Origin: Budorcas taxicolor
Taxonomy: Eukaryota; Chordata; Mammalia; Artiodactyla; Bovidae
Length of the DNA: 64,000 nucleotides
Direction of reading: 5' to 3'
Assembly: GCF_023091745.1 (NCBI RefSeq)
Contig: NC_068910.1
Span: 35,451,272-35,515,271, forward strand
Below are positions 24,033-36,100 of this stretch, in pieces. The first letter of the stretch is position 1. Each line of letters starts with the position of its first letter. Under the pieces are notes generated by a model. It worked only from the letters and a program-made list of their open reading frames with translations, searched no databases and was not told the DNA's origin. The position numbers and the translations under genes were made by a program.

Positions 24033-24116
24033 TATTGGATTGGCCAAAAATGTCATTGAGGTCTTTCCATAACATCGTATGGAAAAACCCAAACTAACTT
24101 TTTGGCCAACCCAATA
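24033..24116. mobile_element. Mariner-derived palindromic MITE
   Basis: Inverted ends TTGGATTGGCCAAAAA and TTTTTGGCCAACCCAA are bordered by TA on both sides (24033-24034, 24115-24116), as expected for Tc1/mariner insertion. The whole 84-bp unit folds on itself with a loop around CCATAACATCGTATGG. No transposase is present. Confidence 0.88.
24084..24105 (+). ncRNA. Possible miR-2284/2285-like arm in the mariner hairpin
   Basis: The 3' arm AAAACCCAAACTAACTTTTT resembles, from memory, members of the bovine miR-2284/2285 family (AAAACCCGAACGAACTTTTT type) and lies on the transcribed sense strand of CNTN6. This is a resemblance only; processing cannot be judged from sequence. Confidence 0.3.
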
Positions 24117-24119
24117 TAA

Positions 24120-24521
24120 TGGTCCCCAAATGGAAACAATTCTAATAATCTTCAACAAGAAAGCAGCCAAACACATTGTGGTATATTCATAAAAATGGAA
24201 TTCCATTCAGCAATAGAAAGAAAAGAAGTAGTGATAGTCACAACTACATAGGGGGACATTAAGGTACATTAAACAAACCAGACACAAAGCAGTTCATTGG
24301 GAGCTGGAGGCTGATATGTACACACTGCTATATTTAAAGTAGATAATCAACAAGGACCTACTATACAGCACAGGTAACTCTGTTCAATACTCTGAAATAA
24401 CCTGCATGGGGGAAAATTGATAAAAGAATAGCTACATGTATAACTGAATCACTCTACTGTACACCTGCAACTAACACAACATTGTTAAGCAACTATATGC
24501 CAATATAAAAGTTCAAAAAGA
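24120..24521 (+). mobile_element. L1 3' end
   Basis: ACATTGTGGTATATTCATAAAAATGGAATTCC, TCAACAAGGACCTACTATACAGCAC and CTAACACAACATTGTTAAGC are diagnostic of mammalian L1 3' ends. Ends in an A-rich AATATAAAAGTTC stretch. Older than the BovB copies judging by divergence. Confidence 0.85.
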
Positions 24522-25598
24522 GGTGCATTCTGTTTGATTCTACTTTTATGAAATTCAATAACCTATGATGATAGAAATCTGGTAGTTGTTACAACAGTAG
24601 AGGTTGACAAATAAGGACATAATAAAATTTCTAAAGACGGGAATATTCCATTATTTATTTTAGGCTGGTGATTTCATAGTGCTTAGATTTTTAGAATTAA
24701 CTGAACTGAACACAGGATTTGTGCATTTTATAGCATGATAATTATATCAGTTATATATGCTTCTGTATATTTATATTCATGTTTATATATAAGATTTCCA
24801 GAGGTTGATTGGTGTTCAGCAAAAATGATATGTTCTCTTTCATTTTCAAGCTTTTGTTCTCTGAGCAAGGTTTGCTAATCTGTTGCCTGGATAGCTCCCA
24901 TTCATCCTGCTAATTTGAGTATGGAATTCTTCTCAGAAAACTTTTCTGACCACAGATCATTCTAAGCTCCTCATCTGGGTTCCAATGATGCTTCTGCCAA
25001 AGCACATATCAGCCCACATTGAGATTATCCACACTAGTTGTAATCAGTTTACTAGGTCAAGTTTTATAAGGCACAGGTTTTGCTTTGATGTGTTCTAAGT
25101 CCAAAGATGGTCACAAAAGAGATGTTCAGAAATTGTGTAATAATTGAATGAATGACTCCAAGGAGTAGGGTCCCTGAACTTACATCTTGAAGTAAAAGTT
25201 TTAGCAAACACCCCTAAACATGATTAATATAGGCATCCTTCTGATTGCGTATTGAGAAGCATAGCTTTAACATGATAACTGATGCAGAAATTCAGTGTAC
25301 ATTTTGAGCCCATAATATTTTATATCATATAGTTTTCTTAATAACTTCATCCACTTGTTCCCTTGACATCTCACCATCACATCTTTAATTACACAAAGCC
25401 AGTGATAGACAGTAAAACCATATCATCCAAATTGGGAAATACTTAATTAAAAAGAAATAAAACAATTACATCAGGATGACAGGCACAAACTGGACAAAGA
25501 GGGGCACAGTTGCATTCTATTTGTGGAGAAGTAGGGCACATAATTTTCAGATAAGAATGAATACAGTAAAGATAATACTTATTTTGTTCTGTTTCCAG

Positions 25599-25802
25599 AT
25601 TTATCTTATGCATGGATTTTCAATGATAACCCCTTATATGTTCAAGAGGACAACAGACGGTTTGTATCACAAGAGACAGGGAACTTGTACATTGCCAAAG
25701 TGGAGCCATCGGATGTTGGCAACTACACTTGCTTCATAACAAACAAAGAAGCCCAGAGAAGTGTTCAAGGACCACCCACTCCATTAGTACAGCGCACTGA
25801 TG
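25599..25802 (+). CDS. CNTN6: CNTN6 exon, second half of Ig domain 2
   Basis: This 204-nt exon encodes 67 whole residues from LSYAWIFNDNPLYVQEDN to PTPLVQRTD. It has the Ig core tryptophan (YAW), the typical DVGNYTC motif with the second Ig2 cysteine, and a potential N-glycosylation site at NYT within it. Two bases complete the Asp codon left by the previous exon; one base is left of a Gly codon. The acceptor is a strong pyrimidine tract ending CCAG, the donor GTAAGA. An 18.1 kb intron precedes it. In related contactins Ig2 and Ig3 form the face that binds PTPRG, so this is a functionally central exon. Confidence 0.96.
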
Positions 25803-27418
25803 GTAAGATGATGAGTTATCTTAGGGATAAATTTTGTCTGTGAATTTTGAAACTTGGGAGATCCGTAGAACTTTCTGCTTTCCTCTGTTTCATTGGAGCC
25901 ATAATATCTAGGAGTTGAGTTTTAATTCACAAATATGTTGAAAATCACATATTGTCAAAAATAATAGAAAACTATATAATTAATCCACATGGTATAATAT
26001 AGATGATTTTGAGAACACTATGCCATTTCCTCTCTGGGTCTGAAGCAGATCCTTTCTTTGCTTAAGAAATATTTTATTAAAAAAGAAATAATGTTTGGGA
26101 GAGTAAACATGCGTGTGTGAATGTGTGAGTGCTGACAAAATTATTCATTAACCTAATATATTTTCGATGAACATATGATACAGCTTTTCTTTAACGCCAC
26201 TTTCTTTTCCATATTTATCTCTTTTATTCACCCTTTTTTTCCCCTAGTTGGCAAGGCAGGAAAACAATTCACATTCAAGGAAAGTAAATCAAGTCAACAT
26301 TAATAATGAGTGTTCCAAAGAAAAATGAAACACAAAATTCATACCAATTATATTTCCCCAAGGAACATAATTTAGATTGGTCTCTGATGATTTTGGAGTT
26401 TAGTCAAGCCATAGCTGGTACAAGATTTCGAGCTAGAAAACCTAAGAAAGTGGTCAAAGTAAAAAAATCCTCTAGTTGATTCTTTAATTAAATATTCACA
26501 GTGGTAAATATAAAGATGGAAATATCTGTTGATGCGTTTTATGATCAGATTCTGGACTTGTAATACGTCCATATAGTTTTTCTCCTCTTTAAGTTCAAGA
26601 AAAGCAGGAATATAATTTAATGATGGATAACAGAAGCACGGAATTAGCTCTATATAGGGAGTTCTTATGACAGAGCTTTTATAATCACTATTCAAATATA
26701 TTTGCATGGTCTTAATTTAGAATTCATCAACCACTGGAATTCTTAAGTCCAATTTCTCCCCTTCAGTGAGTGCTCTGTTCATGATCACAAGAGCTCCTAA
26801 GCAAATAATATGCATAGAAACGATCATATTGGCCTTTTTTCTCCCTATTTACTTACTTTCTTAACTTCTCTTCTTAATTCCTTCATTATTCCATCTCCTC
26901 TGTTCTTTTCAATACATTTATGGTAAAAATATACAAAAGCATCATACAGAATACTAAAAAAAAAAATCTCTTCTTAAAGTAGTCACTCAAGAAATACCAC
27001 ATGTCAAAGAAACAGAAAAAATAAAATTTACCAATTTATTTGAATGAAGTAGTACTCTGTCTTTTCAACCACAGCCTCTTTGAATGTTTAGAATGATTAA
27101 TTTCTAAAAAAGGAAGTATTTTTATTTTGTAAAAGAATTTATTTTATTTTTAAAATGCTCTTGTGGAATACAGGGAAATTTGGGATGCATTTATTCTGAT
27201 ATTTTGGTATATCTTAGGTATTTCTTTTTTAGGGGAGAGAGGAATGAACTAATTTTTTAAACAGTATTATGAAGTGATGCTCTCCATCATTCATCATCAG
27301 TATAGAAAAAATATTGTTAACTAAAGACAGAATAATCAAATTTTGATAACTAAAGCATTTGCTTCATAAAAAATCTCTGTTCTTTAGAAATGCTGCTAGC
27401 TCTTTTGGTGTTTAACAG
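25803..27418 (+). other. CNTN6: CNTN6 intron between Ig2 and Ig3 exons (1.6 kb)
   Basis: A short AT-rich intron without any young ruminant repeat that I can see. A 111-codon open frame on the minus strand (26372-26707) has no recognisable domain and strongly AT-biased codons, so it is treated as chance. Confidence 0.85.
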
Positions 27419-27521
27419 GTGTGATGGGGGAATATGAACCAAAGATTGAAGTGCGTTTTCCTGAAACTATTCAAGCTGCAAAGGATTCATCTGTAAAACT
27501 GGAATGCTTTGCCCTTGGAAA
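27419..27521 (+). CDS. CNTN6: CNTN6 exon, first half of Ig domain 3
   Basis: The exon is 103 nt and encodes 33 whole residues, VMGEYEPKIEVRFPETIQ through LECFALG. The cysteine in KLECFA is the first of Ig3; VMGEYEPKIEV is the Ig2-Ig3 linker and first strand, well conserved in contactins 3 to 6. Two bases complete a Gly codon at the start and two bases (AA) of an Asn codon remain at the end. The acceptor is TTTAACAG and the donor GTAAGG. It lies only 1.6 kb after the preceding exon. Confidence 0.95.
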
Positions 27522-28506
27522 GTAAGGTTGTTTTGTTTTTTTTCTAACTGTTTTAATTAACACAAACAAATAGATATTTTGGTATTCAAATGTTGCTCTA
27601 CAGGTAAATTAGCAAATATTTTAAAAGCTGGCAAAAGTGGAACTTTCTGATTGGACTTTAAATAAACATGTCTAATATTAATACTCTAAAAAATGAGTGG
27701 GGAAATGATTCTGCCAACTGGGCCAATATTTACTCTAGTTTAAGCACAGTGTAAGCCACTTAGGCCGCACATTGCCAAGCAATAAGTGAGCTTGCATAAG
27801 ATGGCAAGCAGGTCACTAAATTTTTGACATATCCACCACTCTATTTCTTGTACATCCTGAAATATATTACCTGGAGTGTCTCCTTGCTTAATTAATCAAC
27901 AACTCTTGTAAGTGAAAAATCTGCACAGCTAGCTTCCAAAATAAGGCAAATTAAAGGCCATTGTTCATAGTGGATAATTAGAATTGAGCCAAACCTGTCC
28001 TGGTAGGAGAAGCATTTTGCTTTACTACTCAGATAAATGTTTATAAGCAATAAGTTTGGAAAGCTTTAAATCCAGCCACATTTTTTTTTTTTTCATGGAG
28101 TGTTCAGAACACTGAATTTTGGCAATATTAAAATTTTATTTTGACACCCATAAACACCAGTAACCAAGTAACAAAGTGATAAAATTCCACTTTAAAATAT
28201 TAATGTATATATGAATTATCTGGGGGATAGCTAAATTGAGATTCAATAGATTTGGTGTGTTGTCTGATTTCTTCAATTCCAACAAACTGCTAGGTAATAG
28301 TGATTCTTCTTGCCTATAGAACATACTTTGAATAGTAAGAGACTTACTCTCAGCACCACTTTTAAGTGCTTACCTATAAATCCAGAATCTATTCCTCATG
28401 TGAGCCTCATATTCAGAAATAATGATTTACATTCAAAATTATGGGAAACATCCTTAAAAGTCTTCATCCTATTATTAAGCAAATATGCCAAGCAATCCAA
28501 ATAATG

Positions 28507-28726
28507 TTTGTTCGTTTGAGTGGGCATGCTCAGTGGTGTCCGACTCTTTCCAGCACTAAGGAGACTGCCAGGCTTCTCTGTCCATGGAATTTGCCAGGCA
28601 AGAATACTGGACTGAGTTGCCATTTCCTCCTCCAGGGGAGCTTACAGACTCAGGGATGGAACCAATATCTTCTACATTTCCTGCAATGCAGGTGGGATTC
28701 TTTACCACTGAGCCACAGGGGAAGCC
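28507..28726 (-). mobile_element. Bov-tA SINE with 14-bp target duplication
   Basis: CAATCCAAATAATG at 28493-28506 and 28727-28740 is the longest perfect target duplication in the window. It forms an inverted pair with the next SINE. Confidence 0.96.
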
Positions 28727-28780
28727 CAATCCAAATAATGCTGGTTACTAAATATTTTGTAATCAGCATTATTTGGCTCT

Positions 28781-28979
28781 ATTTCCCTGGTGGCTCAGTG
28801 GTAAAGAATCTGCCTGCAATGCAAGAGCAGCAGGAGATATGGGTTCAATCCCTGTATTGGGAAGATCCACTGGAAGAGGAAATTGTAACCCACTCCACTA
28901 TTCTTGCCTGGAGAATCCTGTGGACAGAGGAGCCTGGCAGGCTACAGTCCACAGGATCGCAAAGAATCAGATTTGACTG
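28781..28979 (+). mobile_element. Bov-tA SINE
   Basis: Complete copy from TTTCCCTGGTGGCTC to CAAAGAATCAGATTTGACTG. It abuts the 3' end of a minus-strand BovB with no spacer. Confidence 0.92.
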
Positions 28980-28980
28980 T

Positions 28981-30178
28981 CAGTTCAGTTGCTCAGTTGT
29001 GTCTGACTCTGCGAAACCACGGACTGAAGCATGCCAGGTTTCCCTGTCCCACCACCAACTTTGGGAGCTTGCTCAAACTCAGTCCATTGAGTCGGTGATG
29101 CCATCCAACCATCTCATCCTCTGTTGTCCCCTTCTCCTCCTGCCTTCAATCTTTTCCAGCAACTTTTCCCATGAGTCAGTTCTTCACATCAGGTGGCCAA
29201 AGTATTGGAATTTCAGCTTCAGCATCAGTCCTTCCAATGAATAATCAGGATATCCTCTAGGATAACTGGTTTGGTCTCCTTGCAGTTCAAGAGACTCTCA
29301 AGAGTCTTCTCCAAAAACAGAGTGCAAAAGCATCGGTACTTCAGTGTTCACCTTTCTTCATGGTTGAACTCTCACATCCATACATGACTACTGGAAAAAT
29401 CATAGCTTTGACTAGATGGACCTCTGTTGGCAAAGTAACGTCTCTGCTTCTTAATGTGCTGTCTAGGTTGGTCATAGCTTTTCTTCCAAGGAGCAAGCAT
29501 CTTTCAATTTCAAGGCTGCATTCACCATCTGCAGTGATTTTGGAGCCCCCAAAATAGTTTTCCTCTGTTTCCATTATTTCCCCACCTATTTGCCATGAAA
29601 TGATGGGACTAGTTGCCATGATCTTCATTTTTGAGTGTTGAATTTTAAGCCAGATTTTTCACTCTCCTCTTTTAATTTCATCAAGAGGCTCTTTAGTTCT
29701 TCTTCACTTTTTGCCAAAAGGATGGTGTCATCCGCATATCTGAGGTTATTGATATTTCTCCCAGCCATCTTGATTTCAGCTTGAGCTTCATCCAACCCAG
29801 TATTTTGCATCATGTTCTCTGCATAAAAATTAAATAAGCAGGGTGACAGTATATAGTCTTAACGTACTCCTTTCCAAATTTGTAACCAGTCCATTGTTCC
29901 ATGTCCAGTTCTAACTGTTTATTTTTGACCTGCATACAGATTTCTCAAGAGCAAGGCAGGTGGTCTGGTATTCCCATCCCGTAAGGAATTTTCCACAGTT
30001 TGTTGTGATCCATACAGTTAAAAGCTTAGTGTAGTCAATAAAGCAGAAGTAGATGTTTTTCTGGAATTCTCCTGCTTTTTCTATGATCCAATGGATGTTG
30101 GCAATTTGATCTCTGGTTCCTCTGCCTTTTCTAAATCTAGCTTGAACACCCGGAAATTCTCAGCTCATGGACTGTTGA
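28981..30178 (-). mobile_element. BovB LINE fragment, 1.2 kb, decayed RT
   Basis: Minus-strand copy from the CAGTTCAGTTGCTC 3' end to the GRGTRDQIAN region of RT. The YADD motif is kept (RYADDTILLAKS at about 29720) but the frame is broken by stops and shifts, for example after KMKIMATSPI near 29630. One of the more diverged copies in the window. Confidence 0.95.
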
Positions 30179-32037
30179 ATTTTACATATTTGGCCCCATA
30201 GTATTTGTTCAATAAATAATTATAGATTGTTTAAATTATTTTAAGAGATTGACAAATGGGAGTTTTGTCAGTTTTTGTTTACTTGCCTTGAAAGACATGA
30301 TGAAGTTTCACCATTTTCAAGCTTTCTCAGAAATTAAAGTACATAAAACACCATAAAATAACAGAAAAATACTTTGAAATTTTATTGATTTATTTATAAA
30401 GAAAATCAATGAAAAATAGTATCTGAAAAGAATATGAATAGTTTATCATGTTTAGCATCAGGAAATATAGATTCCTGTAATTTAAAAAATACTCACATAG
30501 TAAGTGAAAAGGATTGATGCTAGTTCTCAAGAATCTCATGTAAATAAATTACATGAGTAACCATTTATAGCTAAGAATTTATATGATATGCCTAATCCTC
30601 TTAGTTGTGCAGGGTACCTCATATTTTTATTATATTTGAGGAAGATGATGAGGCTCAAAGTATATAAGCAACTGGTTCAATTTCATGCTTCTGATAAGAA
30701 AGAAAGGACACTTTAAATTTAGTCTCACCTGATTTTAAGTTCTGAACTTAGAAACTTTTGAGTAAATGGTTAAGATAACTGCTCTCCAAGTTAGAGGAGG
30801 CAGATTAAATTCTCAATTTTCTCAAAAGTTGTCTGACCATCGGCAAGCATCCTTCTTAACTGTTAAGAATTTCCATATCCTCATGCAAAAAAGATTAAAA
30901 TGATATCTATCTCTGGTATTGTTTTGAAGATTACAGTGCATAATACATGTAAAAATATGGCAAATATGATGTGTATGTACAAAATAAAAATCCCTCAATG
31001 ATAAAGTGTATGTTCACTGTTAAGTTTATATATAAAAGAGCTGATGCACATGAAATAAAATTAAGGAAGAATGGGAAAATGATGAGAATTGGTTCACTGT
31101 ACCTCTTAGAAAATTGTCAAGGAAATAATTGATCTAGTGGAGTATGTCCCACAACATTTTATCTGACAAAGCTAATCATTGTTGAGATTATATTTATTAA
31201 AGCTATTATTAATATGGAATTGAAATGCCTCAGTGTTAAAATGGAAAGTCTGAAGCATCCACAAGGACATGATGGTGTTAAAATGTTCTGCATAAGAAAC
31301 ATATATTCTGTGTAACTGAAGTGCAGATCTAGTTCTCATTTCTTCAGATGAACAGAATGTAGATGAAAATCCTTTATATATTTGGAAAATATTATGCAAA
31401 TGTTAGCTACTAACAAAAAAGATTTTTTACTGCCTGTGCCCTCTGCAGTGGACATTTACCAAATACTCTACTGACTTTTCTGAATTTGCAACATTAACAT
31501 ACACACAAACAGTGCACTCCCTAGAAAGTTACTAATTGATAAACATAATTAACAATCTGAAAAGAACAAAATCAACCTCCCCTTTTAAATGATAAATATC
31601 TATTTGCAGTTCTATTGCCAAGTGTTTTACAAACTACAGAATGATAATTATAAATCATGTTCTCTGACAACTCTTTATAAAAAATATTGCATGCAATACT
31701 TGATTTTGTTATATTTTTTTCAAGTCAATATGCTCCAAACAATGTTGGGACTGCTTTGTACAAATCCTTTTAAATCTCCTCATTCACTTTCTGAGGTACT
31801 ACACTTCTCTGTAGTAAGTTGGATACACCCCCAAACTGAAAAAGCGCATTGGTTCACTGAGGAATAAAATCAAGAGTTCTTTCTCTTATCAACAATGTTT
31901 CTAAACACTTTTGCTAACTAATTACTGACTACTATTTATGCTATAAATTATACATTCATTAAACTAAGGTTTATATATTTTAGTTAATGAGAAAGGAGGG
32001 GAAGTTAAGGAAATTAGTAGGTGAATAAGAAAGAGGA

Positions 32038-32058
32038 ACACACACACACACACACACA
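32038..32058. repeat. (AC)10 microsatellite
   Basis: 21 nt of alternating AC. Confidence 0.9.
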
Positions 32059-32279
32059 AAATAACATAAATCATTGCCACATCATATTCACCTTTTTTTA
32101 AAAGGACTTTAAACAGTTTCTGAAATACAGACTGGTTTTCATGAAATATTTGTGGAACTATTTTCTAAGTAGCTAGGAAATAATTCCCTTTATCCTGGGA
32201 ATATTCCTTCTCTTGAATGGGTAGATTATTTTGGAATTTATCTTGCTAATTGGCCTCTGAGCTTCCTGGGTCTGTGGTT

Positions 32280-33850
32280 TGGTAACTGTCACTAATTTTG
32301 GAAAATTTCCAGTCATTCTTACTTCAAATATTTATTCTGTTAATTCTCTCTTTGCTCTCCTTTGGTGTTCCCATTAGACATTTGTTTTACCATTTGTAGT
32401 TGCACCCATTTCCTGGATACTCCATTCTTTCTTTCTTTCTCTTCACATTTTAATTTGGGATGTTTCCATTGACATGTCTTCTCGGTCACTTACTCTTTTC
32501 TTAGTCATGTTCAGTCCGCTGGTAAACCTATCAAAGACATTCTCATTTACATTATAGTGTTTTTATATCTATTACTTCCTTTTGATCCTTTCTTAGAATT
32601 TCTTTTTTTTTTTCTGCTACATTAATCCTCTGTTCTTTCATGCTGTCTGCTTTTTCCATTAGAGCCCTTAACATATTAATTTTAATAGTTTCAAATTCCC
32701 AACGTGATCATTTAAAAATATTTGCCATATGTGAGTTTGGTTCCACTGTTTGCTTTTCTCTGCAGAATGTGCACTTTAATTGGTCTTTTATATATTTTTG
32801 TTGTTAAAAACCTAGTAGGATGTAACAGGTAAAAGTAAGTGATTTTACACTAGATTTTAGTGTAAACTTTTATGTTTATCTGGCAAGGAGTTAGGCTGTG
32901 TTTATTAACTGTTTGCCATAGCTGTGGTTTCAGAGGCTAAAACTCCCTCTTGTTTTTCTTTGTTTTCCCTGTTATCTTCAGGTTTCCCTAGAGACTCTCT
33001 TAATCAGAGACTCAGGTCTGCAGTTTCTTTACCTGTAACCCCTAGCTATTTATTCAGAAGACCTATTGATGATATGAATGTCCTTGTTAACTAAGTTTAA
33101 CATCTCAATAATTTATGGATCTGTTTCTATTAACTGTTTTTGCTTCTAATCATGATTCCTATTTTTTTTTTTATGATTTTCAGGCTATCTAATAATTTAA
33201 TTTAATTAGAGATATAATAAATATTATGTTGTTAAAAGCTGGACTGTTGTGTATTTCTTTCAAGTATTGGATTTTATTGATAGGAATTAAGTTGCAGTGA
33301 ATCTGCTTGACCTCTCTGTAGCTTATTCTTAAACTTCCTTGAGTATGGAGTAGATGTTAGTCTAAGGCTAATTTAGTTCTAAGATGTTTCTTCCTATCAA
33401 TTGCTCTAAAATGTTTACTATCTCTCTTCTCTAGCATGTTAGAACTCCAACATCTTTCAGCCCTATTTGTACTCTGAAAATTGTTCTTTGCCCAGCCTCA
33501 TTTCTCATTCTTCTGTAGATTTCTGGAGCGCTTTCTTTTTCTAGTCCCATTGGCTCTGATACTCTGCTCTGCAATCCCAGCCACTTCAGTCACCTTGTGT
33601 CTCCTAACTCAGTGATGTAGTCTTGTCTTATTTATGTTTGCTTCTTCATTCAGTGTTCTAGAAAGTACCTGGAGGTAAAAAACCTAGGATATCAATGGCT
33701 TACTTTGTACCTTTCCCATCCTTTAGGGATCACAGTTTTATGCTGCCCATTGTTACTTCCCTGGAATCAGGTTTGTGTCCCATTATATTTGTCCAGTTTT
33801 CTTATTGTTTCCGGTAGGAGAGTAAATGCAGGTCCAGTTAATCCAACAGT
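32280..33850 (-). mobile_element. Old L1/HAL1-type remnant
   Basis: T-rich antisense text with ATATGTGAGTTTGGTTCCACTG, GCACTTTAATTGGTC and TTGTTGTTAAAAACCTAGTAGG, which recall the 3' untranslated part of old L1 or HAL1 elements. Boundaries are approximate and no reading frame survives. Confidence 0.55.
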
Positions 33851-35439
33851 GCTAAATTCCAGATTTTTTTTTTTTAAGGCTTATTTTGAAGGTAAAAAGG
33901 TGAAGTTTAGAGAAATGAAATAATTGATATACATAAGTTGTAAATTTGCAATTCAAATTAAAAATAATTGATTCTGACTTCAAAACTCATGCTTTTATCC
34001 ATTTGATATTTACATCAAATTATCTTTTTAATATAAAAATTAATTCTCCATGTGCGGATGCAGTTAGCCCTCAATTCTGCAAATGTTTTCCTTTAAAAGG
34101 CTTGAAAATTTTCAACAAAATGGTAAAAAAGATGTTATCTGAGAATGAAATTATGGATATTTCATTATGGTTAGTAAAATTATGGATAGTAATCTGCAAT
34201 TACTAATATTTCAGCAAATAAGTTTAATTTTATATATTAAAGTTTTTGATAATTCAAAAGATAACCTTTTCAAAATGCATTATTTTTGAATGAGAAGAAA
34301 AAACTCTCTCTAAAAATCAATCAGGGCCATTGCAGAGGATACACCCCACTGGTTTATATGTGGCAATGGTAATAGGTAATATTTATAAAAATCTAGGATA
34401 GATGATTAGGAAGAATACAGAAAATATACCAACCAACCTAGGGGGCTGCTGCAGTCATGCAGGCAGAGAGTGTGGAGAATGAGATCTATGGAAGGCTGGC
34501 TAGAGTGTTTACTCAAAGACCCTAACTATCTTAAACCACCATGGGCTAATGTGAATATAGAATAATTGAGACAAAACTTCGGATACCTGCCTGAACTTTA
34601 ATTACTATGACTTTGGGGACATGTATCTCACTTTCTATGTTGGAGTTTCAGAGCTGACATGATCACAGCTTTCAATTCTCAGTTTTGTCTCATTTGTTTA
34701 ACATGGCAGACTCTTAATTATCTAAGCTGCAAATTAATTGTATTGTGAAATGCCCTGAGAAACTCCTTGGATAGGTGCTATTCAAATATAGTATGATTGA
34801 CTGATAGACCTCTGTGTCTCCTTTCAAGAAAATATATGCCTTTGTTCTTAGTAAAGAAGTTAAACTGATATAATCATAACTCTATCACTTTCATAAACAA
34901 CCAAACATATTTACTTTTCATTTTTTTTCTTAACTTAATAACTTTGCTGTCAATGCTCTGGAATGCAAATAAAATTAGTCGCTTTACTCAACGTTCCTGT
35001 GTGTTATGAAGTCTTCACACAGAGGGATATATTTATGTATAAACAATGATGTTTATGTATACAGGTATATCTTATTCATTATTTTCTAATTTATGAAGGA
35101 AAAGATACCCCAGCTTAGCTATTAATGTTAAGCAGTAAATATGAAGTCTCACCAAGTTGTTGTTATCTATTTCAGAAATTTCAGATGAAAGAGCAGCTAT
35201 TTGACTTTGCTTTCTTTTACACATATGGACATCATTGAAGAGCTTACCACAGAAAGATTGCTCAGGATGCTCAGAATGACAGTAGCGTTTTAACACATTA
35301 TCAGTTTTTTGCAGAAACTAATGCCTGTGGTATTAATACATCTCTGGCCAATAATATGTTAATATTAAACTAGGTGAATTCAGGGTTTTCAGGATTTAAG
35401 CACTTGCTTTAAAAAAATTCAGAGAGACATCTTGAAAAT

Positions 35440-35598
35440 TTCCCATTTGAATGGCAGGAACACATGTACACCCATGGCGGATCCATGTCAATGTACGGTA
35501 AAACCAATACAATATTGTAAAGTAATTAGCCTCCAATAAATAAATAAATAAATAAATAAATTTTTTTAAAAGAGAAATAAAAAATAAATAAATAAAAA
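35440..35598 (+). mobile_element. Bovid L1 3' end with AAAT tail
   Basis: GGAACACATGTACACCCATGGCGG, CAATATTGTAAAGTAATTAGCCTCC and then (AAAT)n followed by a second AAATAAATAAATAAA run. Confidence 0.92.
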
Positions 35599-35977
35599 CT
35601 TTCCTCATTAAGTTAAATAGATAAAGAGTAAATTATTTTCCTATGAATAGCCTGTCCTGTTTGTCCCACAATGTAGTATAATGAAGGTACTCTTCAGATT
35701 CTTTCTAACTACTTTGTGTTTTATCATGATTTTCTATTGGTTCACATAAGATGATATGGTAAATTCCATGCAAATATGAGAACTGACAAGCATTCAAGCC
35801 AATCTTTGAAAAACTGAAAGACAGCAATGCTCAACAAAGGAACACATAAACACACATTCACCATAGGGCTGAAAGTTTTATCAGTGGATTCACTAACATT
35901 TCAAGGAAACATTGTGTTCTGGAAAGTGTATAGGCTTTGAAAAGATCAGAGTTTAAATACTCAGTCCCCCTGTCAAG

Positions 35978-36100
35978 TTCCCCTGGAGAAGGAAATGGCA
36001 ACCCACTCCAGTATTCTTGTCTGGAGAATCCCATGAAGAGAGAAACCCTGTAGTCTACAGTTTATGGGATCGCAAGAGTTGAACACGACTTAGTGTTTGT
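35978..36100 (+). mobile_element. Bov-tA SINE, 3' half
   Basis: Starts at CCCCTGGAGAAGGAAATGG and ends at GAACACGACTTAGTG; the tRNA-like head is missing. Confidence 0.9.

Larger units (their letters stand above)
7530..25598 (+). other. CNTN6: CNTN6 intron between the two halves of Ig2 (18.1 kb)
   Basis: The intron is bounded by GTATGG and CCAG. It contains the insertions listed separately. Stretches where I see no gene and no clear young repeat are 8150-8590, 9750-10120, 10840-11250, 11470-13540, 13750-14730, 16825-17290, 17500-19475 and 23040-23260. 11790-12170 and 20470-20900 look like degraded old repeats that I cannot name. 21300-21990 is AT-rich and unassigned; 24520-25598 is AT-rich unique sequence. 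Confidence 0.85.

Noticed and set aside
26372..26707. 111-codon open frame on the minus strand inside the 1.6 kb intron
   Set aside because: No known domain, AT-driven residue composition, no promoter or splice context, and antisense to a spliced gene.
28441..29244. 267-codon open frame on the + strand
   Set aside because: It crosses two SINEs in opposite orientation and the antisense strand of a BovB copy; no coherent protein.
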